Source: an uncultured Clostridia bacterium (lineage in GTDB: Bacteria; Bacillota; Clostridia; Christensenellales; UBA1242). Taken from it: a stretch of 64,000 bases of DNA. A model generated the notes under the pieces. It was given only the letters and a program-made list of their open reading frames with translations. It was not told where the DNA came from and searched no databases. Made by a program: the position numbers and the translations under genes. Location of the stretch: the NCBI GenBank assembly GCA_934772045.1, contig CAKVMH010000001.1, positions 186,001 to 250,000 on the forward strand, read 5' to 3'. Positions 44,810 to 53,989 of the stretch are shown in pieces. Position 1 is the stretch's first letter, and every line of letters begins with the position of its first letter.

Positions 44810-45559
44810 TTAAGCACCTTCAATCAACATTTTATCGGCAACAAGTGCGATAAATTCACCATTTGTAGGTTTTTCGTTTGATGAATAAACCTTAATGCCA
44901 AATAAATTGTTAATGTTTTCAATTTTACCCCTGTTCCATGCAACTTCAATTGCGTGGCGAATTGCACGCTCAACTTTTGAAGCACTTGTGTCATACTTTT
45001 CAGCAATCGTTGGGTAAAGTTTTTTGGTTATTGAATTGATGATTTCAGGGTTTGCAATTGCAAGTTTGATTGCTTCACGCAAAAATTGATAACCCTTAAT
45101 GTGGGCAGGTATGCCAACCGTTATGAAGATGTTTGTGATCTTTTCTTCAATATGATTATTCGCTTTCGCACCCACAAAGTTTTTGTTTTGCGTGGGATTA
45201 GTTTGTAAAATGTCATTCACACGTTCAACTAATGTTTGAACATCAAAAGGTTTAATGCAGTAATATTTTGCGCCCATGCTAATTGCTTTGTTAATAAAAC
45301 CATCAATTGAAAGTGATGATTGCACCACCACTTTTGTTCTTGTTTCGCTGATGCTTTCAAGCACCTTAAAGCCGTCACACTGTTCCAGCACGATGTCCAT
45401 AACGGCAACATCAGGTTGATGTGTTTTGATAAGGTTAATCAATTCTTCTCCATTTGAAGTTGAACCGATAACCTCAAACCTGTCCGTTGTGAAATGTTGC
45501 TTTAAATTTGATAAAACATTTTTATCTTCATCTGCCAGTACAAGTGTAATTTTTTTCAT
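44810..45559 (-). CDS. spo0A: Sporulation master regulator Spo0A
   Basis: Response regulator that starts sporulation when phosphorylated. The 249-residue protein has a receiver domain (acidic pocket ADED at residues 9-12, phospho-acceptor Asp55 in VAVMDIVLE, Lys103 in CIKPF). A Spo0A-type DNA-binding domain (about 150-249) follows with the family motif SASKVERAIRHAIEVAWNRG. The start at 45559 follows AAGGGGGA. The longer frame from 45607 lacks support. It is a single gene; SpoIVB, its usual neighbour, is not present. A 0A-box candidate lies upstream. Confidence 0.97.
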   Translation of the reverse strand: MKKITLVLADEDKNVLSNLKQHFTTDRFEVIGSTSNGEELINLIKTHQPDVAVMDIVLEQCDGFKVLESISETRTKVVVQSSLSIDGFINKAISMGAKYYCIKPFDVQTLVERVNDILQTNPTQNKNFVGAKANNHIEEKITNIFITVGIPAHIKGYQFLREAIKLAIANPEIINSITKKLYPTIAEKYDTSASKVERAIRHAIEVAWNRGKIENINNLFGIKVYSSNEKPTNGEFIALVADKMLIEGA

Positions 45560-45686
45560 TTTTTTATTATCCCCCTTTTGTCTGTCGACATGATTACATA
45601 ATACCAAAAATTAGTGCAAGTTTTAAACAAGAAAAGTCTATAATTTTGCTTTAAAATGTGTTTTTGTGTGGTTATTCAGTTTAAAA

Positions 45687-45693
45687 TGTCGAA
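45687..45693 (+). promoter_or_regulatory. Candidate 0A box upstream of spo0A
   Basis: TGTCGAA, the core Spo0A-binding site, lies about 130 bp upstream of the spo0A start. Autoregulation of spo0A through such sites is known in B. subtilis. The motif is short and occurs by chance elsewhere in this window. Confidence 0.4.
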
Positions 45694-45769
45694 TTTAAAA
45701 TTGAATAATCAATATTTGCAAAAAATGCTAACAAATTAAGGTATTTCCGCGCATTTTATATAATCGTAT

Positions 45770-46130
45770 CTACACTAAGTTCCCGTGTCCCGTTATAAGT
45801 GATCTAAATAATCCTATCTTCTTATGTCCCCGTCATTGTTATTTTAAATTATCCTATTTCCTTGTGTCCCATTGCGAGGGGAAGGCTGGTAAAATGCTTA
45901 TCATTTTACCAAAGGGTAGTCATTACTTATCCTATCTTCTTGTGTCCACGTCATTGTTCAAATTTTCGTGTCCTATTTCAACAGCCCTAATTAGCACCAA
46001 AGGGTAGTTATGTTTCCACCACTTGTCGTGCAGAGTACCATGTTTCGTCGCCCTGATGCTGACAATCATATTCTATACAAGCATGTCACCCTGAGTGCAA
46101 GCGAAGGGTCTTGCACGCAGTGCTTTTAAA
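45770..46130 (+). repeat. Composite dispersed intergenic repeat region
   Basis: Blocks ATCCTATCTTCTTGTGTCC (about 45812, 45852 and 45929), hairpin GGTAAAATG / CATTTTACC (about 45890-45912), CCAAAGGGTAGTTATG, TTTCCACCACTTGTC and GTCACCCTGAGTGCAAGCGA followed by AGGGTC. They match the blocks at 30771-30950 in sequence and order. No gene fits in this stretch between spo0A and the sipL-like gene. Confidence 0.8.
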
Positions 46131-46222
46131 AGCCTACCAATGCAAATTTAATGTAATTTGTTTTCCCTTAACTAGGCATATTTTAGCATTTTCACTTATA
46201 CATTATTAGGACAGGAGGTTGT

Positions 46223-47731
46223 ATGGAAAACAACGACGCAATTAAATTATCTTTTGCAAAAAATTTAGACAAACTTAATTTTAACACTATCATCAGTGTT
46301 CCAATTGACACAAATGTAAACATAAAAACAATTTTGAATTTAGACAGCAAATTGACCGACAAAAAGGTGGAATGCGGTTCAGGCAAGGCAAATGTTTCTG
46401 GCAAAATTGTGCTTAATATTTTGTATGTTGACACGGACAACATGACAAACACCATAACAGAAACCCAAACATTCAATGAAAGTTTTGTTGACAACGCCAT
46501 TTCTGCCGATAGTTATCTTTCAATTTCTAACGCGAAAGTTGTTAACTCTGTTGTTTCAAGCGTGGGCAGTTTGAAAATCAACTGTGAAGTTAGCGTTGAC
46601 CCTATTTTATATTTAAACCTTAGCATGCCAAACAATGTTTCTAGTTACGAAAACATGGTAATTAAAAAAGATTTGGTTGAAGCGTCCACAATTGCCGATG
46701 TGGTGAACACCAAATTTGAATACAGCGTAAACTTGGAAACAAAGGACAATATAAACAAAATTTTATGCTACAACGCCTACTTTGCACCAACCAGCACCAC
46801 GGCTTACGATGAATACGCCGTTGTTGAAGGCAAACTTTACAGCAAATTGTTATACGAAACACAAGAAGGCGAAGAGTCCACCGTGAAAGAATTGTGCGAA
46901 TGTTCAAGTGTAAAAACCGAACTACCAATGCAAAACTTGACACATGAAAACATGTTAGATTTAAGTTTTGAATGTGTTGCCACAACCGACAACATTCAAA
47001 CTGAAATTGAAGACAGCAACAGCGTGTTAACCATCACTCATCAAATTGAAGCGTCGGGTGTTGTGTGCAAAACTGTCGCAATTGATGTTGTGGACGACAT
47101 TTACAGCACAGACAACGAAATTGAACCAACTTTTGCAACACGCGAATACAACAAAATGAACAATTGCGAGCATTACACCGGTCAAATTAATGGCGAAATA
47201 AGCATTAACGACGGCGAGCCAGCAATTGACGCAATTGTTGCCAACCTTAACATCGTGCCAGAAATTACAAACACATATGTTAAAGATGATGTGATTTTCA
47301 TTGAAGGTATCATAAGTTCGCAAATCATTTATTTAGACGAAAACCGCGAACTCAAGGCAAAACAAACTGAATTGCCTTTTGTTACAAACACAAAAATTCC
47401 ATGCTCGAAATTAGATTGCAGACATGTTGATATCTCAGTTACCGACAGCAAAGCCAAAGCAAAGCGTGGCACAATTATTGAACTTGAATATTCCGTTTTT
47501 GTAAACATCTGTTGTTACGACAAAGGCAGTTTCAAAATGGTTGATAATTTAAGCATAGGCAAAGCCCTTGATTTCAGCATGTACGACTATCAAATTTTCA
47601 TTGCCAAACAAGACGAAACGATGTGGAACTTGTGTAAACGCATAAAAATCACACCAGACGCTTTAAGCGAATACAACAAAAACTTACCACCAGTTATGCT
47701 CGGTGGCGAAAAGGTCATTATTAAAAGATAA
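46223..47731 (+). CDS. sipL: SipL-like SPOCS/LysM coat-morphogenesis protein
   Basis: A 502-residue protein with repeated DUF3794 (SPOCS) domains over residues about 20-440 and a C-terminal LysM module (about 450-502; IFIAKQDETMWNLCKRIKIT). This domain set is that of SipL (C. difficile), which binds SpoIVA and links the coat to the forespore membrane. Bacillus has no close equivalent with this set. The start follows AGGAGG. Single gene, expected mother-cell expression. The name is by domain layout, not by proof. Confidence 0.88.
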   Translation: MENNDAIKLSFAKNLDKLNFNTIISVPIDTNVNIKTILNLDSKLTDKKVECGSGKANVSGKIVLNILYVDTDNMTNTITETQTFNESFVDNAISADSYLSISNAKVVNSVVSSVGSLKINCEVSVDPILYLNLSMPNNVSSYENMVIKKDLVEASTIADVVNTKFEYSVNLETKDNINKILCYNAYFAPTSTTAYDEYAVVEGKLYSKLLYETQEGEESTVKELCECSSVKTELPMQNLTHENMLDLSFECVATTDNIQTEIEDSNSVLTITHQIEASGVVCKTVAIDVVDDIYSTDNEIEPTFATREYNKMNNCEHYTGQINGEISINDGEPAIDAIVANLNIVPEITNTYVKDDVIFIEGIISSQIIYLDENRELKAKQTELPFVTNTKIPCSKLDCRHVDISVTDSKAKAKRGTIIELEYSVFVNICCYDKGSFKMVDNLSIGKALDFSMYDYQIFIAKQDETMWNLCKRIKITPDALSEYNKNLPPVMLGGEKVIIKR

Positions 47732-47764
47732 GAAAAACACTAAATTATTGAGTGTATTATTATC

Positions 47765-48060
47765 AATATGTCATTCTGAGCGGAGCGAAGAACCTGAATG
47801 ATTTTAGTAAAAATATAGTTCTTTATGAATGTATTCTTGCAATTTCTCAGATGTCATTCTGAGCTAGCGTTAGCGAAGCGAAGAATCTTGCAAAACTTGT
47901 TTTGCTTTTGAGGAATTAATTTTCAAAAGTGCTACGCACAAGACCCTTCACATTCGTTCAGGGTGACATACATAACATAGTATAATTACAGGTACTTAGG
48001 GCAACTCAATATAGTATGTTTGCTTACATCAGGGTGACATACTCGATATTCTATATTTTG
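47765..48060. repeat. Dispersed GTCATTCTGAGC-type intergenic repeats
   Basis: GTCATTCTGAGCGGAGCGAA (about 47771) and GTCATTCTGAGCTAGCGTTA (about 47854), followed by AGCGAAGAATCTTGC. Then at 47938 GACCCTTCACATTCGTTCAG with GGTGAC, the reverse complement of the GTCACCCTGAG block at 46090. Such non-coding palindromic repeats are common in bacterial intergenic DNA. Confidence 0.75.
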
Positions 48061-48103
48061 GTTACATACTTCTCACGCTTAAATGCCGGTAATATTAAAA
48101 ATG

Positions 48104-48135
48104 AAAAATCACCAGTTCAACTGGTGATTTTGTTT
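48104..48135. terminator. Intrinsic terminator after lysS (bidirectional)
   Basis: The stem AAAATCACCAG / CTGGTGATTTT with a 5-nt loop. On the minus strand it is followed by a T-rich tract and ends lysS. Confidence 0.85.
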
Positions 48136-48157
48136 TAACGCATGTTACTAAAATAAA

Positions 48158-49696
48158 TTATTCCTTGCTTTGATTGTCAGCGCTATCAACAGGTTTTGTA
48201 ATAGGGAACAAAATGCTGTCACGGATGTTTGGAAGGTCGTATATCATCATAATGAAACGGTCAACACCGAAGCCAAGCCCAGACATAGGTGGCATGCCAT
48301 GTTCCATTGCAAGCATGAAATCTTCATCTAAATCCATTGTTTCGTCGTCGCCTTGTGCCTTGTCTTTAAGTTGGTCGACAAGTGCTTGGCGTTGTTGAAG
48401 CGGATTAACAAGTTCGCTGTACGCGTTCAAAATTTCTGCACCGTTTACAACCACTTGGAAAACATCTGTAATTCGGCTGTCGTTGTCATTACGGCGTGCC
48501 AAAGTTTTTAAGAATGCTGGATAGTTATATAAAATTGTAGGTCCAACAATGTTTGCACGGATAAGTTTTTTGTAAGCATAGTCAATCAAGGCACGGCATG
48601 ATTTATAACCGTCTAACTCGCCCACTGCAAACTTTTTAGTTGCATTGATTTTTTCACGCAAAAGGTCAGCGTCTTCAATTTCAAGGAAATCAAAGCCCAA
48701 CAACTCGCGCATTTTTTCAACATAGTTAATGCGTTCCCAGTTGTCTAAGCCAAAATCTAATTCATTGCCGGCAACAGTGATTTTTGTTGTGCCAATAACA
48801 TTCAACATCAATTCCTTAATGAAGGTTTGGAAAAATTTAATGTTGTCTTCAAAATCCCAGTAAGAAGCATACCATTCAACTTGTGTAAATTCTTGCAAGT
48901 GGGTTGGGTCCATGCCTTCGTTACGGAAATCTTTGCCTAATTCAAACACTTTGTCAAAGCCGGCAGCGTTAACCATTTTAAGCCAAGTTTCTGTTGCTAT
49001 GCGAAGGTTACAATCTAAATCTAAAGCATTGTGGTGTGTAAAGAATGGTTTTGCACTTGCACCGCTAACGTTCACTTGCAAAACTGGTGTTTCGACTTCA
49101 AAGAAACCATTCTTTTCAAGATAATTCCTAATGAAAGAAACAGCCTTGCTTCGAGTGATGAAAACTTGACGCGATTTTTCATTTGAAATAATGTCCAAAT
49201 ATCTTTGACGGTAGCGCGCTTCAGTGTCCACCAACCCGTGGAATTTTTCAGGCAAACCGCGTAGTGCCTTTGAAAGCAATTCATAACTTTCAACTTGCAC
49301 TGTCAATTCGCCAGTTTGAGTACGGATAAGTTCACCAGTTACACCCACAAAGTCGCCAATGTCGCAAAATTCTTTAAACTTAGCAAGCGCATCTGCCCCA
49401 ACAATGTTAAAATTAAGGCTAATTTGCACACTTGTGCGCAAAGGTTTGGTTGCGTCAATGTCGTGGTTATCACCAATTGCATAAAGGCGCGCAAAAATAA
49501 GTTTACCAAAAGTACGTTTAAAAATCATGCGCCCAGCAATGTTAACCTTTGTGCCAAGTTCATATTTTTCCAAATCGTGAATTTCATGTGTTTTTTCAAA
49601 TTTTGCTTTGTAAGCCTTTTCGCCTAAACTTTCAAGTTTTTTAACCTTTTCAACTTTAATGTCAAATTCACTCATCGGTGTAATATTATTTTCCAT
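48158..49696 (-). CDS. lysS: Lysyl-tRNA synthetase, class II
   Basis: Charges tRNA-Lys. The 512-residue protein has an N-terminal OB-fold anticodon-binding domain (about residues 45-150) and a class II core with motif 2 (GKDFRNEGMDPTHLQEFTQVEW) near residue 265. Motif 3 is MPPMSGLGFGVDRFIMM near the end. AGGAG precedes the ATG. It has its own promoter upstream at 49757-49785. Confidence 0.97.
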   Translation of the reverse strand: MENNITPMSEFDIKVEKVKKLESLGEKAYKAKFEKTHEIHDLEKYELGTKVNIAGRMIFKRTFGKLIFARLYAIGDNHDIDATKPLRTSVQISLNFNIVGADALAKFKEFCDIGDFVGVTGELIRTQTGELTVQVESYELLSKALRGLPEKFHGLVDTEARYRQRYLDIISNEKSRQVFITRSKAVSFIRNYLEKNGFFEVETPVLQVNVSGASAKPFFTHHNALDLDCNLRIATETWLKMVNAAGFDKVFELGKDFRNEGMDPTHLQEFTQVEWYASYWDFEDNIKFFQTFIKELMLNVIGTTKITVAGNELDFGLDNWERINYVEKMRELLGFDFLEIEDADLLREKINATKKFAVGELDGYKSCRALIDYAYKKLIRANIVGPTILYNYPAFLKTLARRNDNDSRITDVFQVVVNGAEILNAYSELVNPLQQRQALVDQLKDKAQGDDETMDLDEDFMLAMEHGMPPMSGLGFGVDRFIMMIYDLPNIRDSILFPITKPVDSADNQSKE

Positions 49697-49756
49697 GTCT
49701 TCTCCTAAAAAAGTGTTTCGCCAAACAAAAACACCCGTAATTTAATTATTGCTTAG

Positions 49757-49785
49757 ATTATACAAAACACAAACCCAAAAGTCAA
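49757..49785 (-). promoter_or_regulatory. Sigma-A promoter of lysS
   Basis: On the minus strand TTGACT, a 17-nt spacer and TATAAT (plus-strand positions 49785 to 49757). The expected start gives a leader of about 55 nt before the lysS ATG at 49696. Confidence 0.8.
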
Positions 49786-49799
49786 TTAATCTAATTATC

Positions 49800-50504
49800 T
49801 TACAATTCAATTACTTGCTTTGGTTCTAATTTTTTCATCTTTGATTTTGTTATGATTTCAATTTCGGCACCTACAGCAAACATTTTATCTTCATCAACAA
49901 CAAGGCTTGCTTCTTCTGGCAAACAAACAAGTTTGTAACCTTCGCTTAATAATCTTTTTATTCTTTGCATCGTTAAAGGAATTTGTTCTTCTTTTTTCTT
50001 GTAATGTACAAGTAAACTATATCCTTTTAACATGTCGTATCCTGCTGTGTCCTTCAATCCAACATTATTAACATCACAAATTGACTTTATTCCAAGCCCA
50101 TCATCTTTACATGTTTCTATGCTTTTGCCCCAAATGAGAGCCCCTGCACTTCCACCCATAATAACCGTATCTTTTTTTAAAGCAAATTCTTTCAAGTTAT
50201 TATATGCACAACTCTCTTTAAGAAGTTTTAAAAGTTTAAAAGTATTTCCACCACCGATGAAAACCCCTTTAACTTTGTTTAGCCTTTCTCTAGTTATTTG
50301 TTCGGGCGAAATTACCATGTCAATGTTATTAATTCCATATGGCTTAAGATCATTAGAAAGCCATTCCAAACAACCAGTGTATTTATCATCTTCCCATGCA
50401 AATGGTATGTACATGATTTTTTGCCCTTTAACACTATCTGCAAAAAGTTTATAACTATCTCTAACTTGTTCATTTGATCCACCACCGCACAATATTATTC
50501 TCAT
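49800..50504 (-). CDS. Peptidase S51 (peptidase E-like) family protein
   Basis: A 234-residue cytoplasmic protein. The GGSAGA motif (about residues 117-122) holds the nucleophile Ser of S51 peptidases such as aspartyl dipeptidase and cyanophycinase-like enzymes. GVFIGGGNTFKLLKLL and LLVHYKKKEEQ (candidate His) support the fold. The substrate may be Asp-X dipeptides but is not provable. AAGGAG precedes the ATG. A TTGTTT/TACAAT promoter is visible upstream. It lies between lysS and the HTH gene as a single unit. Confidence 0.85.
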   Translation of the reverse strand: MRIILCGGGSNEQVRDSYKLFADSVKGQKIMYIPFAWEDDKYTGCLEWLSNDLKPYGINNIDMVISPEQITRERLNKVKGVFIGGGNTFKLLKLLKESCAYNNLKEFALKKDTVIMGGSAGALIWGKSIETCKDDGLGIKSICDVNNVGLKDTAGYDMLKGYSLLVHYKKKEEQIPLTMQRIKRLLSEGYKLVCLPEEASLVVDEDKMFAVGAEIEIITKSKMKKLEPKQVIEL

Positions 50505-50614
50505 AAATTTCTCCTTAAAATTATTGTAACATAATAACTTTTTAAAAACAAGATTTTTTCTTTATGCCTTAACATCTGTTTAACCAAATCTCAAACCTTA
50601 TCAAAACTATTTGT

Positions 50615-50643
50615 TTGACAAAATTCAAATGCTTTTGTAATAT
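50615..50643 (+). promoter_or_regulatory. Sigma-A promoter of the small HTH gene
   Basis: TTGACA (50615-50620), a 17-nt spacer and TAATAT (50638-50643). The leader then carries AAGGAG before the ATG at 50660. Confidence 0.75.
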
Positions 50644-50659
50644 TTTTAAGGAGTTTAAA

Positions 50660-50872
50660 ATGCAATTTTTTGAAATATTAAAAGATATAATGATAGATAA
50701 AAATCTTAATCAAACACAACTTGCAAACATAATCGGTGTAAAACAATCACAAGTAAGTGAATGGTTAAAAGGCAAAAGCGAGCCAGGGTACGACAGTTTG
50801 AAAGCAATTTGCATAAATTTAAACATTTCTGCCGATCTGCTTTTAGGTTTATACGAAAAACAAAAGTTTTAA
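50660..50872 (+). CDS. Small XRE-family HTH regulator
   Basis: A 70-residue protein that is almost only a Cro/C1-type helix-turn-helix (LNQTQLANIIGVKQSQVSEW and PGYDSLKAICINLNISADL). The start at 50660 follows AAGGAG; the frame from 50615 begins in the promoter. The target is unknown; divergent from the peptidase gene. A terminator follows at 50946. Confidence 0.88.
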   Translation: MQFFEILKDIMIDKNLNQTQLANIIGVKQSQVSEWLKGKSEPGYDSLKAICINLNISADLLLGLYEKQKF

Positions 50873-50945
50873 ATTTTATTAAATTGCACCCAAAATATTT
50901 CGCGCCATAAGAAAACAATTTGCAAAATATGATTTTTATAAACAC

Positions 50946-50978
50946 AAAAAAACTTAATCATGACGATTAAGTTTTTTT
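50946..50978. terminator. Bidirectional intrinsic terminator
   Basis: The stem AACTTAATC / GATTAAGTT with a 5-nt loop and A and T runs. It lies between the HTH gene and jag and can end both. Confidence 0.9.
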
Positions 50979-50994
50979 CTTTATTCATTTTAAT

Positions 50995-51738
50995 TTATCT
51001 CTTAAAAATAGGTTTGATTACAACATGGCGTTTTTCGCCTTCGCCAGTTGACTCGGTTGTAACATCTTCACGCCCTTGCAATGTTGTGTGAACAATGCGC
51101 CTATCGTACGCATTCATAGGGTCCATATGAATGTTGCGTTCAATTTTAATTGCCTGTTCAGCAATTTTGTTTGCCAAATCAATGATAGATTGATTGCGGT
51201 TTTGTTTGTAACCATCAACATCAAGGTACATTCTAACTGCACCTTCGCCCTTTGTTTTTACGCCAGATAAAAGCATTTGAATCGCCTGCATATTTTCGCC
51301 GTGATAGCCGATAAGTTTGCCAACATTTTCACCGCGAATGCTGAAATTCAATTCATTTTCTCCAGCAGTGCATTCCACTGTTGCGTTTTCGTCAACAAGG
51401 CGTGCAAGCCCCAACAAAAATTCAGTTCCGCGCGCTTGTAAGCGAGTTGTGTCCACAAGTTTGCGTTTCTTTTCAACGGGCTCTTGTTTTTCTTCAACTT
51501 CTTCAACCGTTGCTGGTTGCTCAACTGCAACTTCAACTTGCTTTTCGGTTTCTTGCATTTCAGGTTCGGTTGGTTGTTCTGGTTCGGTTTCGCCCCAACT
51601 TAAAACAACTTTTGCCTTTTTAAACAAGCCACCTTCGTCAAGCACTTTTACATTCACATCTTCGCGTTTCATTCCGCATTCAAGCAGACCATTTTGAATT
51701 GCAATTTCCACAGATTTACCTGTTGCTTCAATTTGCAT
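50995..51738 (-). CDS. jag: Jag (SpoIIIJ-associated) RNA-binding protein
   Basis: A 247-residue cytoplasmic protein with an N-terminal Jag_N domain (about residues 1-52), an acidic Glu/Val/Gln-rich linker (53-90), a KH domain (about 100-175, GENVGKLIGYHGENMQAIQM) and an R3H domain (about 180-247, MNAYDRRIVHTTLQG). It binds RNA and is linked to cell-wall synthesis control; in Bacillota it is always near yidC. It is the last gene of the rpmH-rnpA-yidD-yidC-jag cluster. AGGAGG lies before the ATG. Confidence 0.95.
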   Translation of the reverse strand: MQIEATGKSVEIAIQNGLLECGMKREDVNVKVLDEGGLFKKAKVVLSWGETEPEQPTEPEMQETEKQVEVAVEQPATVEEVEEKQEPVEKKRKLVDTTRLQARGTEFLLGLARLVDENATVECTAGENELNFSIRGENVGKLIGYHGENMQAIQMLLSGVKTKGEGAVRMYLDVDGYKQNRNQSIIDLANKIAEQAIKIERNIHMDPMNAYDRRIVHTTLQGREDVTTESTGEGEKRHVVIKPIFKR

Positions 51739-51801
51739 ATTTCCTCCTTCAACTTAAAAACATTAAGTTTTTGTAATTTCTTTTCTTACAACAAGATATA
51801 A

Positions 51802-52845
51802 TTATTTTTTGTAATTACGGCTATATTCAACCACTTCAACATTCTTTTTAGGAATTAATACATCAGTTCCATTCTTCGCCTTACGCCTGAAAATGAGTGT
51901 TAAAATAGTGGTTATAATTGAAGTGATAACCGAGTTTGTAATAATATACAGCGTGAACACAACGTTCGATGTCAACACGAATGCAATCATCGAAGCAGGT
52001 ATGATAACCATCATAACCTTGTTCATGGTGTTGAGTTTTTGCCCTTTTGGTGCAAGTATTTTCGCACTCAAAAATTGTGTCAAAAATGATACAGCAACTG
52101 CAACCACAATTAAAATGTAGTAACCATTGTTGTCCTTTTCGCCTTTTAAAACTGTCGCTGTAATAACTTCATAACGCGTTTTTGCTTCAGCTTTGGCGGT
52201 TTCGTCAAAGTTCTGGCTTTTTGCGTAGTCGTCAAAATTTACAAATTGACTGGTGTTTGTGTCTGGGCGCCAAACATTTTTAACCCAAAGCCAACTGTTT
52301 TGCTTTTTAAAGTTTTCGTATTCCTTTTCAATTTGTGCTTTAATGTACACATTTTCGTCATTATTGTAGATTGATTTATCTAAACTTGTGTCTTCTGCCC
52401 AGCTTTTTTCAGCTTGAACATAAGCGGTGTCAAGCTGATTGTATGACGCATAAATTTTGTCGTTACCATAACTCCTTATGCTACCATACAAACTGAAGAA
52501 CACAACAAGTGTCACAATCAATGGCAAAAGCATACTTAAACACATGCCACCAACATTGATGTTGTATTTTTTATAAAGTTTGTTGGTTTCTTGATTAATT
52601 TTGTTCCTGTCACCTGCGTATTTTTGGTTGATTGCGTCAAGTTCAGGTTGCAAGCCAGACATTGCGCGCTGTTGCTTGCCAGATGCCAAACGCTGAAAAA
52701 TGTCGAGTGGCGACAAAACAATTTTTAAAACAATTGTAAACACAACAATTGCCCAGCCATAATTGACAAGCCAGTTGGCAAAAAAGTCAATTATGTGTGT
52801 CCACATGTCAGCTTTTAAAAACATAGTGTTTGTTAACATTTCCAT
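51802..52845 (-). CDS. yidC: YidC/SpoIIIJ membrane protein insertase
   Basis: Inserts proteins into the membrane; in Bacillota a paralogue acts in sporulation. The 347-residue protein has five or six membrane segments. The core is VFTIVLKIVLSPLDIFQRLA with the groove region and NINVGGMCLSMLLPLIVTLV. Between segments about residues 125 and 235 lies an extracellular insert of about 100 residues, longer than in many clostridial homologues. It lacks a lipobox. It overlaps yidD by 13 bp and has a TAGGAAA ribosome site. Confidence 0.94.
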   Translation of the reverse strand: MEMLTNTMFLKADMWTHIIDFFANWLVNYGWAIVVFTIVLKIVLSPLDIFQRLASGKQQRAMSGLQPELDAINQKYAGDRNKINQETNKLYKKYNINVGGMCLSMLLPLIVTLVVFFSLYGSIRSYGNDKIYASYNQLDTAYVQAEKSWAEDTSLDKSIYNNDENVYIKAQIEKEYENFKKQNSWLWVKNVWRPDTNTSQFVNFDDYAKSQNFDETAKAEAKTRYEVITATVLKGEKDNNGYYILIVVAVAVSFLTQFLSAKILAPKGQKLNTMNKVMMVIIPASMIAFVLTSNVVFTLYIITNSVITSIITTILTLIFRRKAKNGTDVLIPKKNVEVVEYSRNYKK

Positions 52846-53120
52846 TTATAATTTCCTAATAAATTTAATTTTGGCAAGTCAAGCCCTGCCTTGTTTTTTG
52901 GTGTGCATTTTAAAATTCGTTTAACAGTTAAAACTAAACCCCAAATTGCCCCAAAATTTAAAATTGAATTAAAACCATATTCACTGCAAGTTGGCAAAAA
53001 ATGGCAACTTTTTTGCATGCCGTGCCTAATTATTAGCCTGTAAACCCAAATTAACAACAAAAATATTGCCGTTAAAGGAAAGCACAATATATAGTACACT
53101 TTAAACCAAAACTCAGCCAT
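52833..53120 (-). CDS. yidD: YidD, membrane insertion efficiency factor
   Basis: A 95-residue amphipathic membrane-associated protein. The family core HFLPTCSEYGFNSILNFG with conserved Cys is intact, and ILKCTPKNKAGLD follows. It aids YidC-mediated insertion. It overlaps rnpA by 8 bp and yidC by 13 bp, showing a coupled operon. There is a Lys/Cys-rich C-terminus. Confidence 0.95.
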   Translation of the reverse strand: MAEFWFKVYYILCFPLTAIFLLLIWVYRLIIRHGMQKSCHFLPTCSEYGFNSILNFGAIWGLVLTVKRILKCTPKNKAGLDLPKLNLLGNYKWKC

Positions 53121-53499
53121 TTATAGGCTCGCTTTGATTTGTTTTTGCTTCACTAGGTGTAGTTTCCACAAGCAAATTTGCCTTTTTTAATGCACGCAAA
53201 AGTTCCACTTCAATTTCCACACTTGTTTTATTTTTTGCCATTTCTTTTGCGGTTATAACATAATTTTTATTTGCAAATTTTTCAATATTCAACCTGCACG
53301 CTTCGCTTATAATTCGCTTAACCCTGCCACGCACAACGCTGTTGCCAACTTGTTTGCTGACAGATATGCCAATCTGTGGGGTTGACCGCCAATTTTTTGT
53401 GTAATGAATGTAAAAACTGGTGCTGTGCACTGTTTCACCCTTTTTGTAAACATAGTTAAATTCTTTACGCTTTTTCAGCCTGTTCGATTTTTTAAGCAT
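53113..53499 (-). CDS. rnpA: Ribonuclease P protein component
   Basis: A 128-residue basic protein that with the RNA subunit removes 5' leaders from pre-tRNAs. The family core is RVKRIISEACRLN (the RNR-type loop) with early KKRKEFNYVYKKG. A short Ser/Thr/Glu tail is present. It begins 10 bp after rpmH. Confidence 0.96.
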   Translation of the reverse strand: MLKKSNRLKKRKEFNYVYKKGETVHSTSFYIHYTKNWRSTPQIGISVSKQVGNSVVRGRVKRIISEACRLNIEKFANKNYVITAKEMAKNKTSVEIEVELLRALKKANLLVETTPSEAKTNQSEPING

Positions 53500-53508
53500 A
53501 AATAATCC

Positions 53509-53643
53509 TTATTTGCTTAATTCTTTTTTGCCTTTGTTTCTGCGCCTTTTTAAAACCCTACGTCCAGATAATGATTTCATTCTAGCCCTGAAACCATGCA
53601 CTTTACTGCGTTGTTTTTTCTTTGGTTGGTAAGTTTGCTTCAT
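53509..53643 (-). CDS. rpmH: 50S ribosomal protein L34
   Basis: A 44-residue protein beginning MKQTYQPKKKQRSKVHGFRA and ending RRRNKGKKELSK, an exact fit to L34 (KRTYQPnnrkrkrvHGFraRM.. GrRVLkrRR.KGrk.L). The ATG at 53643 follows AGGAGG. It is the first gene of the rpmH-to-jag cluster next to the origin. It has a promoter at 53826-53854. Confidence 0.98.
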   Translation of the reverse strand: MKQTYQPKKKQRSKVHGFRARMKSLSGRRVLKRRRNKGKKELSK

Positions 53644-53825
53644 AATTCCTCCTAAAATTTTTAATGGTTAAAAAAATAAACCAACGCCTAAATTTCGTTA
53701 GTTCGACAACAAAATTAAAGGCGTCAATAGGCATGTCAAGGCAATAAACCTTTCAGTAAACATAAATTAGCAAAAAGCCAATTTATTTTTAGATAAATCT
53801 AAAACGGAAAAATCCTATTATCTTC

Positions 53826-53854
53826 AATATAACAAAAAAAACAACCATTGTCAA
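53826..53854 (-). promoter_or_regulatory. Sigma-A promoter of the rpmH operon
   Basis: On the minus strand TTGACA, a 17-nt spacer and TATATT (plus-strand 53854 to 53826). It predicts a leader of about 175 nt before rpmH. I see no clear riboswitch in that leader. Confidence 0.75.
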
Positions 53855-53989
53855 GAAATAATTTCTTTCAATAGGTTTGTTTTTTCTAAATGTAAATAAA
53901 TCAATTCATTTACTTTTTATCAGTCCTGCCCGAATGCGTGAATACGTGTTGCTGAAAATGTAGTTTTAATATGTACTACTGTTGTTTCT

